Source of the DNA: Megamerina dolium
Taxonomy: Eukaryota > Arthropoda > Insecta > Diptera > Megamerinidae
Direction of reading: 5' to 3'
DNA: 64,000 nucleotides
Assembly (NCBI GenBank): GCA_963854835.1
Contig: OY978530.1
Location: 40,714,251-40,778,250, forward strand
The notes under the pieces were generated by a model. That model was not told where the DNA came from, did not search any database, and saw nothing but the letters and a program-made list of their open reading frames with translations. Below, piece by piece: positions 1 to 11,967 of the stretch; the first letter of the stretch is position 1, and each line of letters begins with the position of its first letter. The position numbers and the translations under genes were made by a program.

Positions 1-24
1 TCGGCGGGAAAAGTAGTAGAGGGG

Positions 25-1170
25 GTGGCGGAAAATGAGGCTTCTAAAGAAGCCGAGCTTTTAGCCAGCCAAAAACCAATGGCAGCATCTGTCGTAGCGG
101 ACGGAACGGGTCTCGAAAGATCAAAGCCGGCGGCTGCGATGGTGTTGAACGAAGGGGACGGTGTCACCAGGTCGGCAGGGAAGCCGGTTTTTAGGCAGCG
201 TAAAATAACCGGCCGAACATCTGCAGGCGTGGACGAAGACGCTCCTAGTGGAGCGGAATCGTTAGCTTTATCAGGTATAAGAGACGATAACGGAGTCTCC
301 AGATCAGAGCGAATCCTCTTGAAGTAACGGGAGAAGCAGAAGCGAAAGAGACAACGTAAAAAGGCCATGAAGTCGTCAGAGAAGACCATTGAGCAGCTCT
401 CGTGCCAACTCAGTGGACTTCTGCTAGATGAGTCGACTTTGGAGGTGGACAAGAGGTGGATGTTGGGAAGGATGGACAACCGTCCCTTGAGAAGGTTGAT
501 AATTCTTCCACGCAGACACTGAAAGGGGCAAGGGCTCGGAGAGATGAACGGCCAATTATAAAGGCCGTCCTTATATATTATATGGCACCTGGACCGAACA
601 GTCTTGGCAGAGCGCCTGAACGTCGTGCTGAGTAGGCAAAGGGCGAGGAAGACTAAAGCGTCGTTATGGGAGTCATGGACTTGTCACTAGACGGGCGCCT
701 TCACTCATCTGTATCTTTGTTGGATGCCATGGAGTCCATTGAAGACGATGTCAATGACATTGGATTTGTCGGCAGGGCAAAGGTGGAGAGCGGATTGACT
801 GTAATAAGGTGCAAAAACCAGCTATCCAAGCAATGGCTGTGCAAGACAGTGGAGCACCTAACCGGTTTGTGGGAGGGTGCAAAGCTCAAATGTGACAGCC
901 TAACTGCCTTGTCGGCAAAGAAGAAGATGGTGATTGTTGCTCATGGCAATGCTGTGGCCAGCGACATCATCCTCAGAAGGCTACAGTGCCATAACGTCTG
1001 TGTGAAGGACACTTCGAAATGAAGTGTTATCCGCACAGAAGAGTTTGGCGAGGCAGAAAGGGCAGGTGTCGTACTCACCGTGCTGTGTCCCAAGGAGGAC
1101 GCGGAGGCCATTAAGATCGCAGGGGGGAGACTCAACAGGCCGTCGTTAAATTCCAGAAAGATGCAATATG
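25..1170 (+). pseudogene. LOA-like ORF1 (gag-like) remnant
   Basis: Open stretches at 25-327, 666-1022 and 1080 onward are pieces of one broken ORF1. The first is Ala/Ser/Glu-rich and low in complexity, like the disordered N-terminus of LINE gag proteins. The second contains 'GFVGRAKVESGLTVIRC' and 'WLCKTVEHLTGLWEGAKL', which resembles the RNA-binding-like domain (DUF4780 type, from memory) of LOA ORF1 proteins. Frame changes near 330-660 and a stop at 1020 separate the pieces. The third runs without a stop into the endonuclease, suggesting that the ORF1/ORF2 boundary has been fused or eroded. The likely role was binding element RNA in the retrotransposition particle. Confidence 0.55.
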
Positions 1171-1255
1171 AGGGGTGCGACGCGGCTCCTGGCGTGGGGC
1201 TAGTTGCAGATTCTGCAAGGAAGAAGCCATTAGGGCGAAAGATGTTCTCGCGCCA

Positions 1256-1865
1256 GGAACCACTAAATGTGTGTCAACTCAATATTCACCACAGCAAAGC
1301 AGCATCAGCAATGATGGTGCGGAACTTCGATGAGGATGAGTTTGACATTGCACTTGTTCAGGAACCCTGAATCCTTCATGGATGGATCAAAGTCCTATCT
1401 GCACAAAAGACCACTTTGTTTTATCCACAAACAGAGGGGAAGTTGAGGACATGTATTTTAGTTAAACATGGGATACGTGCGATTCTAATGTCTAACTTGT
1501 GCTCACCGGATCTCACAGTAGTGAGAATAGGTGACGGTGCGGAATCATTTATGATCGCATCAGCATACCTTCTATACGATTCTCCAGACGGACCACCATG
1601 CAGAGAGGTGGAAGCTTTAGTGAGATTCTGTGATGGAAAGGGGGTTGGTCTGATCTTAGGCTGCGATGCCAATGCGCACAGTTCTGTGTGGGGCAGCAGC
1701 AATGAAAACTATAGAGCAGAGTGTCTACTCGAATTTATAAAAAGATTTGGTCTACAAGTTGCCAATAGGGGAACAGAACCGACCTTTGTCGACGCACGTC
1801 GTTCCGAGGTCATGGATGTTACCCTGACGGATGTCAAAATGTTGAACAAGATTTTGGACCACTGA
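1256..1865 (+). pseudogene. LOA-like ORF2 endonuclease domain, broken
   Basis: Starts with 'LNVCQLNIHHSKAASAMMV', the typical first strand of an APE-like endonuclease in this LINE group, and continues to 'IALVQEP', which carries the catalytic Glu. A stop at 1368-1370 interrupts it. The rest resumes at 1416 with 'LGCDANAHSSVWGSS' (normally GDxNAH..W) and ends near 'RRSEVMDVTLTD', where the final SDH box would follow. The domain nicks target DNA to prime reverse transcription. The nonsense change and lost C-terminal box make it inactive. Confidence 0.7.
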
Positions 1866-2342
1866 GCCATTCAGTTTGGGGTTACGTCCGATAAAAGATA
1901 TAGGAACGACTTTAGAATGGTAAGGATACCGAAACGTACGGATTGTTCAAGGTACTGTAAAGTTCGTGAAGAATTATTGCCAAGAAGGAGTAAGAGACCT
2001 AGAACAACCGCAGATGTTGAGTATCAGTTGAGGCCTATCAGCTCAGCCATGATCAAAGCATTTGAAACTTCATGTCCTCTGTCGGTAGTGGACGAAAGAG
2101 ACCCCACTCCATGGTGGAATTGGAAACTGGAATCCATGAAAAAGTAGACAAGGAAGGCTTTTAATAGTCACATGAGTGGGGATCCCAACGCATGGGACGG
2201 CTACAAGTCAAAGAAAAGAGAGCTGAAAAAGACTCTACGCAACCGTAAAAGGAAAACGTGGAGGGAATTCTGCTCAAATATGAAAGATATGACCGATGTA
2301 TGTAGATTACAGAATATTATATAAAGAGACCCGGTTTCAAAG

Positions 2343-3850
2343 TTGGGATTAATTCGCAAAACGAATGGATCCTTTACAGAGACATTGCGAGAGTCACTGA
2401 AATATCTGATGGAGGTGCATTTTCCAGGAAGCTTTAGATCGGAAGACCCTTGGGAAGCCACCCGCAAGAGTTCAAACAGAGATAAAAGATTGGAAGCTGA
2501 AAGGATAGTCACCAGAGATGGAGTGATAAACGCCATCAAGCGTTTCTCTCCATTCAAAACAGCGGGTAAAAAAGGGATATTTCCAGCTCTACTTCAGTGG
2601 GGTGCAGAAGCTCTGGTAGACAGGCTTCTGGGTATAATTACTACTTACCTAGCTACAGGATATATCCCGACTCAATGGAAAGAGACTAAGGTTGTCTTTT
2701 TTCCAATGCCGGAAAAAGGAACTACTCGGAGGCTAAATCTTTCCGGCGGGTTAGCTTGACCTCTTTTCTGCTTAAATTTATGGAGGAACTACTGGCGGAC
2801 TACATGGAAAAGACAGCGCTTCTGACTAAACCACTGAACAAGTGTCAGCACTCATAGAGACCTGACAAATCCACTGAAACGGTCCTGTATGAACTCGTTC
2901 GGGTAGCGGAGAGAGAACTGTCTTGTGGAGGGATATCTATGTCTACTTCTATGGATATAGAAGGTGCCTTCGATAAGATTGGTTTCGATAAACTAAGGAT
3001 GACCCTTGCTGCTCGTGAAGTTAGCCCAACCATTATAAGGTGGGTGGGCAGAATTCTGAGGAAAAGGGCAACAAACTTTCAAAATCGGAGTTACAGACTC
3101 AGAGGTAGGGTAGGCAAAGGGTGTCCACATGGGGGCATATTATCGCCCATTCTTTGGAACATCACGGTCGATTCCCTATTCCAGCTTCTGGACTCAAAAG
3201 ACATACATACCGTCGGGTATGCAGATGACATAGCAGCAATGGTGAGTGGCAAGTTCCTGAACATTATTTGTGATACCATGAGAGGTGCGCTCAAAATGGT
3301 TGAAGAATGGTTCACGGAACAAAGACTCTCTGTAAATGCTAGTAAGTCGGAAACAGTACTTTTTACTAAAAGGAGGACTGGGCTAACAATAGATTCCCTT
3401 AGGCTTTTTGGATCGAACAGCAACGTCTCCAAGGAAGTAAAGTATCTAGGTGTTATTCTGGAAAACAAGGTGACTTGGAATAGTCATGTCGATGACAAGA
3501 TCCAGAAGGGCAAGCGGGTATTACATCAGTGTAAGAGAGTGTTCGGTCCCATGTGGGGAATTACTCCCAGAGCAGCGCACTGGATCTACACAACGATGGT
3601 AATCTCCTTAATGCTGCTGTGGTCTGGTGGCCTAAGGTCACCCAAAAGACGACGAAAAGCAAGTTAGATAGGGTACAAAGAATGGCTTGTATTGGGATTA
3701 CCGGAGCTATCCGGACGAACCCAGTAGAAGCATTGGAAGTCTTTCTCGGGCTGCTGCCGTTGGATTTGCATATTATGAAGTCAGCGCCATTAACAGCATT
3801 ACGTCTGAGACAACCAATAATTGGTATGGATTCGGCACGGAGATAGGGCT
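2343..3850 (+). pseudogene. LOA-like ORF2 reverse transcriptase domain, broken
   Basis: Fingers start near 2505 with 'VINAIKRFSPFKTAGKKGI', and frame 2343-2759 then breaks. The palm reopens at 2939-3667 with motif A 'SMDIEGAFDKIGFDKL', the 'KGCPHGGILSPILWNI' motif and the catalytic 'YADDIAAM', followed by 'VKYLGVILENKVTWNSHV' in the thumb. A frameshift near 3660 moves the C-terminus to another frame (3553-3846). Copy 2 on the other strand repeats these motifs closely, so the assignment to one family is firm. The element is dead because of at least two frame changes. Confidence 0.8.
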
Positions 3851-3893
3851 CAGGGGCATCCTGTCACTGTTGTAAAGTGTAAAGGAGGCACAA

Positions 3894-4760
3894 ATGCCAA
3901 TGGAAGGAATGGGTAGACTAAAGGTGATTGGAAAGTCACACAGAACACTCATTGAAGACGGCCTCACACATGATGCATGTGTCTGTATTTTTACAGATGG
4001 TTCATTAATGGATGGCAGAGCGGGTGTTGGAATCTTCTGTAAAGAGTTGGGACTGGCATGCACTCTGAATCTGGGAAGATACGTATCAGTCTATCAAGCA
4101 GAAATGCTTGGTCTAATGTATACGCTAGACCATCTACTGGATGGAAAGTTGCAAGGTAAGAAAATCTTACTAGCACTCGATAACCAGACTGTGGTCAGTA
4201 AACTGCAACAACCTACGGTATCTTTTAAGTTGGAGCTCGGATGTGTTCAGAAACTTAATGGCTGTGCTCGTAGTACTGCGATTACTCTTATGTGGGTGAA
4301 GGGACTTATTGGTATAGAACAGAATGAAGATGCAGACGCCTTGGCTAGACAAGGATCTGAGGCTGAATTTTATGGACCGGAACCAGTAGTTGCTCTCAGC
4401 AGCGGGACGGTGAAGGCAAAGGTCGAAGAGTGGGTAAAGAAACTTCATCTCACGAGATGGGAGAACTTATCTATTTGTAGACAGGCAAAGGCTTCGTTGA
4501 GGCTATCAAAGGGCAGTGAATCGGGGAGGGCTCTCAGTATAGGACGAATGACTCTAACCTGGTTGACTGCATTAATAACTGGGGAAGGCTATTTCAGGTA
4601 TCACCTCAGCAAGATGGGTTTTGTTGAATTGGAGGATTCTGACATTTGCAGATTATGCATGGAAGAGGCAGAGACAGCGGCGCACATAGTGTGCCAGTGT
4701 CCTGCATTGGCAAGCAGGAGGAAGTCCACACTGGATCGCCAATTTATTGATGAACTCTAA
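3894..4760 (+). pseudogene. LOA-like RNase H domain plus C-terminal zinc knuckle
   Basis: A 288-codon open stretch at the 3' end of ORF2. RNase H residues are visible: 'IFTDGSLMDGRAGVGIF' (first Asp), 'YQAEMLGL' (Glu), 'LALDNQTVV' (Asp) and 'NEDADALARQG' (final Asp). After about residue 225 comes 'CRLCMEEAETAAHIVCQCPAL', a CCHC-like knuckle common in the C-termini of RNase H-bearing insect LINEs. In the intact element this is the C-terminus of ORF2, not a separate gene. It removes the RNA strand of the RNA:DNA hybrid. The frame is well kept compared with the rest of this copy. Confidence 0.8.
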
Positions 4761-4944
4761 ATGTGGAACATACCCCATAAAGACATGCTTGAAATAACGC
4801 GTGATGTTATTATGAAGAAGGAAGTAAAAGAATTCTGCAACCGAACAAATAATTAACACACTGCTTGGTGCGGTTTATGGGCTGGTGGAACTGATGGTGG
4901 CAGGCAACAACGTAATTGTAAATGGTGATCGTTACAGACATGTG

Positions 4945-5287
4945 TGCAACCCATTTTTGCCAATTGTATGACCCAAATATTTGATTTTCTCAGAAACGAA
5001 AACACATTTGTCCCGTGCTAATTTCAGCCCTGCATCTGTTAACATCACCAGCCTTTCTATATGCAATTTCCTATTCGGTGCTGTATTTAAAATGCCATCT
5101 AAAAAGACAACTACTCCATTTAATCCAATTAATAACTTGTCCAATATTGCTGGTGCGGATGCCACACCTTAAACCAATCGACTATATTGGAAAAGACCTT
5201 TCGACGTCGAAATTGTTTTAAGCTAATTAGAACCATCACCAAGTTGAATCTGTGGGTACGCCATTGACATATTTAATTTACTGTATA
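4945..5287 (-). pseudogene. Ty3/gypsy reverse transcriptase fragment 1
   Basis: On the minus strand one reads 'SAPAILDKLLIGLNGVVVFL' then 'GILNTAPNRKLHIERL' and 'LARDKCVFVSEKIKYLGH'. This is the palm and thumb of a gypsy RT; the active-site 'YLDDIL' is changed to 'FLDGIL', so the second catalytic Asp is lost. The same family occurs at 36.06-37.9 kb, where it is split by a LINE; here the sequence is continuous and shows the empty site. It is cut at the right by the 5' end of RTE copy A and at the left by the LOA copy. No LTRs are visible. Confidence 0.75.
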
Positions 5288-6885
5288 TATGGTGGTGTTT
5301 TCGCAGGGTAACGTGTCGAACTGCCTCAACCGAGTAGGGCTAGCTCAATCCTTTTTGAACTCATCACAAGTCAACTCAATGGACGTCATGTAGTTTGTTC
5401 TGCGCGGTATGTGATGTCACCTTGATTTCTTAATGGGGGTCTTTCACATGGAGACCACCGGGCAAGGTCTTCCTGGCACCCGCTGGGTGGCGGCTAAAGT
5501 GAGTCGCGAAAAGCTCCTCGGTTAGAGATTGTGCGTTGGGTTTGGGACCCACCACTTAAAATCTTCCTCCAGTGAATGATAAGGAATATCCGTTTTCTTG
5601 ACTACAAAAAAATACAAGACTGACATCACCGTACTTTAGGAAATGCGATGGACGGGACAGGGTTGCTCTAAAAGAGCATCCTGTGCTATATATTGCAGCT
5701 GCCATGAGGAGAAGCACAAACGTGGATGTGGATTTGTTGTCAGTATGAGACTACGAGATCTTGTCTCGCAGTTCACACTTGTGAATGAGCGGCTATCCAT
5801 AAAGCCACGTGGCTGCCTCCAGATCAATTAACAAAAAACCAAATTGATCACGTGATGTTTGACGGAAGGTATGCTTCCAGTGTGATAGATGTAAAATCGA
5901 TCCGTGGTGTCAACTTCGACTCGGTTCATTACCTTGTTGCAGCTAAAGTGCGAACACGTTTATGTGTCGCAAAGAACAACCAAAGTCCACACAGAGAAGG
6001 ATTGGCGTCAATAAGCTGCAATCACCCGAGACAGCAAATGCTTTTACCACTCGATTCTCGGATCTGCTTCTGCAGAACACTCCCCTCTTGCTGATACATG
6101 CGTACAACCCTGCGTGCATGTGCCATGGAGCTGTTAATATGCGGTACAGAGAAGTGAGGAGTGCGGAGAGACGTATTTTCAGGCGTAAGAAGAGAGAGCT
6201 AGAAAAACGCGAGTGTAAGGAGATCGATATGTGTAGAGACAGGAATGAGACTCGGAAATTCTATGAGAAGATCAAGATCAGTGTGGCTTCACCTGGTAAA
6301 TCCACCATCGCCAAATTTATGAGCTGCTGATTTACGACATAATGGCATTATCTTCAACAAAAATGTCATGCTGTTAGCATGACATATTGATATAATCGGC
6401 ATGAACACGCATGTAGTCGGTGCAGCTTTCTCAAAGTTGGAAAGAGAGTCGCGTAGAATGGGTCTTTCGATGAACGAAGGCAAGATGAAGCATCTAGTAT
6501 CAACAAACAAAGTTTCCAAGCATCTTGGGCAGCACGTCATTGTTGATAACTACGCGTTTAAAGTAGTGAAGGACTTTACCTATTTTGGAACCTACATTAA
6601 CACCAGTAATGACGTCAGCCTGGATATATTTCGAAGGTTCACTCTTGCTAACAGGAAGAACGCGCTCTAGCTAAAAAGGTGTTCTATTCGGAACCCGCCG
6701 GTGGACGATGCTGAAGAGGCAGACCTAACCTACTGTGGAAAGACCAAGCACTGCAAAACTTGACAGCGCTTGGAATTTCTAACTGGCGCTAGCTAGCCAA
6801 GGAAAGAGTTGACGGGCGGAGCATGCTAGATTCGGCCTAAATCGATTTTCGGTTGTAATGGCCACATAAGTAAGTAAGTAAGTAA
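5288..6885 (+). mobile_element. RTE-type LINE copy A, internally deleted
   Basis: It begins like copies B and C ('GGTGGTGTT...GGTAACGTGTC') and ends with the tetranucleotide tail TAAGTAAGTAAGTAA at 6868-6885. The 5' UTR is largely present (5290-5560), including the block CCACCGGGCAAGGTCTTCCT shared, with small changes, by copies B and C. Coding pieces match the 813-codon ORF of copy B in order: endonuclease start (5640-5830), 'SVIDVKSIRG' (5880), 'RSAERRIFRRKKREL' (6155), then a jump to the late RT part (6330-6660) and the C-terminus. Large internal deletions and stops make it a relic. Length is 1.6 kb against about 3.36 kb for copy C. Confidence 0.8.
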
Positions 6886-6889
6886 TTCA

Positions 6890-8130
6890 AATCCAATCTC
6901 AAAGTAGTCGCCTTATATCTGAAATCGATGGCGAAGAGGATGATGGTCTCCATTTGTGTGATGTAATGAATAATTTTGCTGATAATTTGGTTCCTTTCAA
7001 CGATTTCACAGTGTTGCATACCCCAGCACCAACCTCCACACCATTAACAAGCAAAACCAAAACTTCGAAAACGATCCCCTTTAATAAAAAATCGTTTCAA
7101 CAGAGAAAAAATGGTGACTCTTGTTCAATGCCTGGAGTATTTCCCAATTTCCCAGTGCCTCTATATAAATTGTGGAATAATGAACCCCACAAAAATTTAG
7201 GGTTACCGCAAAGATTGCACAATAGATCAAGTCTAGTCGCAGTGCATAAGGGTCTGTTAATATAATTTACCAATGTAAACCATAACGTTTGTCGTGGTGT
7301 AAAACCTCATGAGCTTCATTATTCTTCATTATGAAAAATATGCCATGTTTCGCCAAAGGCCGAATCCAAACATAACAATTGCCGAATTTTGTACATTAAT
7401 TCGCATTTTGATTATAAGCTGCTATAATTATCAAAGCAGTGATCGGTGCATGTGGCCCAATAATGAAGATCTGCGCTACGAATTGGTAGTTTACAGCATG
7501 AGGAAAAACCGATTCAATGAAATTTTACAGTGCCTCCACTTTGAAGACACCAATAAAGATGGAAATTACGCCCGTTAACTAATCGTCTGAAGAAAAATAT
7601 GTTTTCTGAAAATGTACAGCTCCTCTAATTTCTATGATTCATAATTTTCCTTAAGAAGTACAAGCCTTGCATTTTCCGTTTAGTTTGTCAATCTATTCAC
7701 ATTATTCACATTGTTGATGCATTTAAAATCTCAAGGATATACGTTCTTCACAGGAACTATCCGGGAGAATAGTCTTCAAAAAGTTGTCCGTTGCCAATGA
7801 AAAAAATGAGCTGAGAAAAGAAACGCGTGGTAGTGCTTCATTTGTGGAAAGTCACATGTGCTGTTGTGATGGGATACATATATACTGTTGTGTGTATCCC
7901 ATGTACCTTGCTTCCCATGTTGGAAGCAATCCAACAAATGAACTTAAGATATTCAACAGTTGCGTAGATGAATCAATGTCCTTCGTCTATGTGCAATTAC
8001 CGAATATAACAAGTATGTGCGTGGTGTTGACCACATGGATCATAATATTTCACTTTATCACATAGCTTATAAAGGAAAGAAGAGGCAGAATTCAATTTAT
8101 AATACATGACAATTACACAAATCTTATGAA
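6890..8130 (+). pseudogene. piggyBac-type transposase relic 1
   Basis: Three pieces follow one another. 6954-7265 is the acidic/Pro-rich N-terminal region ending in 'GLPQRLHNRSSLVAVHKG'. 7309-7578 is the core start 'NITIAEFCTLIRILIISCYN' followed by 'MRKNRFNEILQCLHFED', a hallmark of the DDE_Tnp_1_7 (piggyBac) family. 7784-8065 holds the C-terminal core, with 'RGVDHMDHNISLYHIAYKG' readable in a shifted frame near 8020-8070; this is the GGVDxxD box carrying the last catalytic Asp. The middle catalytic region around 7600-7780 is deleted or scrambled. TTAA-flanked TIRs were not recognised. Confidence 0.72.
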
Positions 8131-8534
8131 GTAGACATTTTGCGCCATGGTCGTCACGTGAGTTAAGGACTTGACTTGGTATTATCGAAAAAAAAATATA
8201 TATATCGTAGTGCGCCTAGTTGTACTTTTTATACATATTCTCAGTTCATAAAATGTAATAATACTGCCGAGCCATAGTTCGGTCAGCTGCTTTTTTTTTG
8301 TTGAATAGATATATGTACATGTGCCTTATTGTTAATATGTTTATGAGTATATTATCATAAATGTGTGGATTTCTGTGTTTACAAATATGTTATCGGTATT
8401 TTTTTGTGTTCATTTCTTCGTTATTTCCCAAAAGAAAAATACATCTTGTGTGGAAAAAATGACTAAATACAATTTTCATTCCACTAAACGCTGCAGTTCG
8501 CGCAGAAAAAATGCAATTAATTGATAGTTACTTA
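8131..8534. other. AT-rich spacer, nothing recognised
   Basis: No coding pattern, terminal repeat or SINE was recognised. It contains a short (AT)n run near 8198 and ends in an (AATA)n/(AAT)n stretch at about 8536-8560, which on the minus strand is the 3' tail of the LINE that follows. It may include the decayed end of the piggyBac relic. Confidence 0.4.
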
Positions 8535-8835
8535 ATAATAAATAAATAATAATAATACGAGATAATAGTACTTATTTGATTCCGAAAGAATTTAGAATTA
8601 GAATTAGATTATGCTTGATCATATTATTTCGAATTTTATAAACAGTAATTAGTGTCTGCATAATAGAGATTTTCTTAATATCAAGTCTATTTACATATAA
8701 ATCACTAGTAGGTGTCTCTTGAGGAAAAGTTAATATGTTTTTAACAATCCTGTTTTGAATCCTTTGTATCTCGTTTATTTTTTGTGCACTACACCGAGTC
8801 CATATAGTATTGAGGTAATTTATTTGTGACATGAA
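8535..8835 (-). pseudogene. Minus-strand LINE, RT C-terminus (split element, part 1)
   Basis: On the minus strand 'ISQINYLNTIWTRC' followed by 'INEIQRIQNRIVKNIL' is the typical thumb/C-terminal segment of a LINE reverse transcriptase. The 3' tail is the (TTA)n-like run at 8535-8560. The reading frame continues upstream across the Jockey insertion at 8836-10,965: minus-strand coding resumes at about 10,990 with '...KNEINSIKFCI...', in the expected order. This is part of an old LINE whose body spans 8.53-14.9 kb once two younger insertions are removed. The clade is not certain. Confidence 0.65.
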
Positions 8836-10965
8836 TCCACAGAGTGTAATTATGATCTATCATCTGACCACTCACCCACGGTAATATCTATAAAATCACC
8901 AAGCCCACAAGGCAATTGCGTTAGAAAGAAAATAGACTGGTTAAAATTCAAGAAATATATAAATTCCCATCTTCCTCTGAGTACTGTATTAAGAAATGGA
9001 CATGATGTAGACTCAGCACTCGAAAAATTCATCCAGCTGCTCTCATTAGCTCTCAGCTCAGCCACCTGCACAAAGGTATGCAAGCAATCAAACTATAGCC
9101 CATACACACCAGCTGACATTGAATTGCTAGTAAGACAGAAAAGAAGACTCCGAAGACAATGGCAAGAATTCAGATCACCGAATCTGAAAACAGAGCTACA
9201 GCACTGCACTCGAAAGTTAAAGCAAGCCTTAAAAAATAAAAACAACAAAGAGTTAGAAGAGCATATAGCGAAATTAACACATGGTGAAGCGTCAGACTAC
9301 TCTTTGTGGAAATCAGCAAAAAACTCAAATCGGCCAATTCTCACTGATTCCCCCATCCGTTTGAGTGACGGTAATTGGGCTAGAAGCAACCGTGAGAAGG
9401 GTTTGGCTTTTGCAAACCACCTAAAAAGTGTGTTTGCACCCAATCCACCCTCTTCACAGTCATCATTACCAAAATTAACTTCTCAACCTTGCTCAATAAC
9501 GCTCAAAATTAAAAAAAGGACATATTTAAAGCAATTTATAAAGATTTAAACCCAAAAAAATCACCTGGTCCAGATAAAATTACCGGTAAAATGATAAAAG
9601 AGCTACCTCCGGCTTCAGTAATTCATCTGATGCACATTTTCAATGCTATCCTTCGTATTAAACACTATCCCAAATGCTGGAAAACTTCAAAAATTATTAT
9701 GATAGCAAAACCAGGAAAAGACCCTACAAAGGTTGCATCGTACAGACCTATCAGCCTCCTGCCTCTACTCTCTAAAGTATTCGAAAAGCTACTTGTCATG
9801 AATATAACTCCATTTATTAATCTCAACCAACTGATTCCTCAACATCAGTTTGGATTTAGAAAACAGCACGGCACAATAGAACAAGTCCACCGCATTGTAA
9901 CTCTGATAAGGAACACTTTTGAAGAAAAAAAGTATTGCTCAGCTGTCTTTCTTGATATCACTCAAGCTTTCGATAAAGTATGGCACGATGGCCTTATTTA
10001 CAAACTCAAACTATTACTGCCTGCAAATGTCTCCTCATTGCTTAGTAGCTACCTCACGAAAAGACAATTTCTCGTACATCACAAGGATTACTCAACAAAT
10101 CCATTGGATATTCACGCTGGCGTTCCTCAGGGAAGCGTTTTGGGCCCCTTACTGTATCTCTTATACACTACAGATATGCCCAGCAATAACTATACATTTA
10201 TATCGACCTTTGCAGATGATACGGCAATATTGTGCACTCGCTCTAACCCCATAGAAGCTACTAAACTCCTGCAGACTCATATCGATTCTCTCGAAATCTG
10301 GCTAGCAAAATGGCGTATAAAAGTCAATGAATCAAAGAGCGTACATGTAACCTTCACGCTAAGGCCAGATACATGTCCCCCACTTAAAATTAATGACCAA
10401 TCAGTTCCACAATGTTCCTCAACAAAGTTCTTGGGTATTCACCTCGACAGAAGGCTGACCTGGAAAAATCACATAGAAGCAAAGAAAACTTAGATCAAGC
10501 TTAAAATTAATCAGTTATGGTGGCTGTTACACAAAAGATCAAAGTTGAATCTTGAATACAAAGTGCTATTATATAAAGCAATCCTGAAGCCAATCTGTAC
10601 TTATGGTATTCAGTTTTGGAGCACCGCATCTCTCTCAAATATCGAAAAATTGCAGCGAATACAATCCAAGTGTCTGCGAATTATTGTAAACGCGCCTTGG
10701 TATATGAGGAACGTTAACATCCATCGAGATTTAAATGTTCATCCGAATCCCCTTGCTAGGCAATTGTTGCTGAGCACGGGGCATCGTCGATTAAAAAGAA
10801 AAGACACACTGAATATGCTGTGAAATTGCTATACCTCGCGACTCAACAAATTGTGATGGAACATTGGTAATATCACATAATTTTAGTTAGTTGGTAAGAT
10901 TTGATCACTTATTGTTAGTTTCTAAGTAATTTTAGAAAGATCCAATAAATAAAAAAAATAAAAAA
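8836..10965 (+). mobile_element. Jockey-clade LINE, 5'-truncated copy 2
   Basis: Near-identical to the intact element at 30.44-34.50 kb. It starts inside the endonuclease (equivalent to about 32,312) and ends in an A-rich tail (10,944-10,965). Visible lesions against the intact copy: one A lost from a homopolymer near 9512 (frameshift), a CAG-to-TAG nonsense change at 10,492, and a deletion of about 60 bp near 10,738. A short ATGAA(T) repeat flanks it (8831-8835 and 10,966-10,970) and may be the target-site duplication. It sits inside the minus-strand LINE. RT motifs 'FLDITQAFDKVWHDGL', 'GVPQGSVLGPLLYLLY' and 'FADDTAIL' are intact, but the copy is inactive. Confidence 0.9.
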
Positions 10966-10970
10966 ATGAA

Positions 10971-11967
10971 ATATGAAATATTAAATATTGTTTTTATTTC
11001 GATATAATGCAAAATTTAATGGAATTAATTTCATTTTTAATTTATTTACATGTTCATTCCAATTCAAATTTGAGTGGAAACATATTCCTAACTACTTCAT
11101 AGTTTCCACTCTAATAATTTTAATGTTATTATAAGTTATTTCTGAAAGCTCATTTGAATTTGGAAACTGTTTAATATTGTCAAAAATCATAAAAATTGTT
11201 TTTTTTTTTTAAATTAATACTTAGTAAATACCTATCAAACCTTTGCTGTATTTTTTCTAAGTGTACTCGTATATTTATTAATAATTCTTCAAACGAATTA
11301 GTTGCATACATGACATCATCTGCATAAAATTGTGACGTTCCTTTTAATTCCAGTTTGAAAATATTAATTATGTCAATGAGAAATAGAGTAGCCGCTAGTT
11401 TTGAGACATAGGGTACACCTACTTTAACATCACGTGCTGAACTTGTTGTTCCATTTTCTGGAACTAATGTTTTTCGTTTTGTTAAAAAATTGTTTAATAA
11501 TTTCAGATTTTTCCAGTTATTCCTACTTCAGCTAGTGTCCTGATTAGTATTTTCAAGTTAACTGAATCGAAGGCTTTAGACAAATCAATTGACAAAAAAG
11601 CTACAAACTTGTTATCAAATATTTGCTTGCTATTAGTTACTTTTGACAAATGAACTTTTATTTTGTAGCAAGGGGTATAATCCTATGATCTGATATTGGA
11701 TTATCATCTAAATCAAACACGTAATCATAACTTAATTTATCAGTCATAACATTTATTGTGCTTTTGTGACCATTTCTTTACTTAAATTATTGAAACATTG
11801 AAAACCGTGATCATAGATGGTACTGATGTAGTTTATAGTGTCATTGTAATTGCACATCAAATTTATATTAAAATCGCCCACCACAATAGCGTTTTTAACT
11901 CTTAATACCTCCTCTTCGAACGCTTCTACCAAATATTGCACATCAGAGGAACAGTTTTTATATACAC
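10971..11967 (-). pseudogene. Minus-strand LINE, EN and RT parts (split element, part 2)
   Basis: Reading the minus strand from 11,967 down: 'EEEVLRVKNAIVVGDFNINL' is the endonuclease GDFN box, then 'AFLSIDLSKAFDSVN' is RT motif A, 'VGVPYVSKLAATLFLIDI' replaces the usual GVPQGS..GP motif, and 'QFYADDVMYA' is the catalytic motif. Short indels break the frame. The endonuclease is cut at 11,967 by RTE copy B. Its upstream half is at 14,803 onward, where 'GICITCVY' joins 'KNCSSDVQYLVEAF' across the insertion. The fingers region is missing, so the element carried a deletion as well. Confidence 0.7.

Larger units (their letters stand above)
1..4940 (+). mobile_element. LOA-like non-LTR retrotransposon, copy 1, decayed
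   Basis: A LINE that runs in from the window edge. In order it shows a gag-like ORF1, an APE-type endonuclease, a reverse transcriptase and an RNase H domain followed by a Cys/His knuckle. The order EN-RT-RNase H plus the 'DIEGAFDKIGFDKL' and 'YADDIAAM' RT motifs point to the LOA group of insect LINEs (family knowledge, from memory). Stops and frameshifts break every domain, so it cannot be active. The 3' end lies near 4940, just before a gypsy fragment on the other strand. No target-site duplication can be tested because the 5' end is outside the window. A second copy of the family lies inverted at 50.28-52.93 kb. Confidence 0.75.
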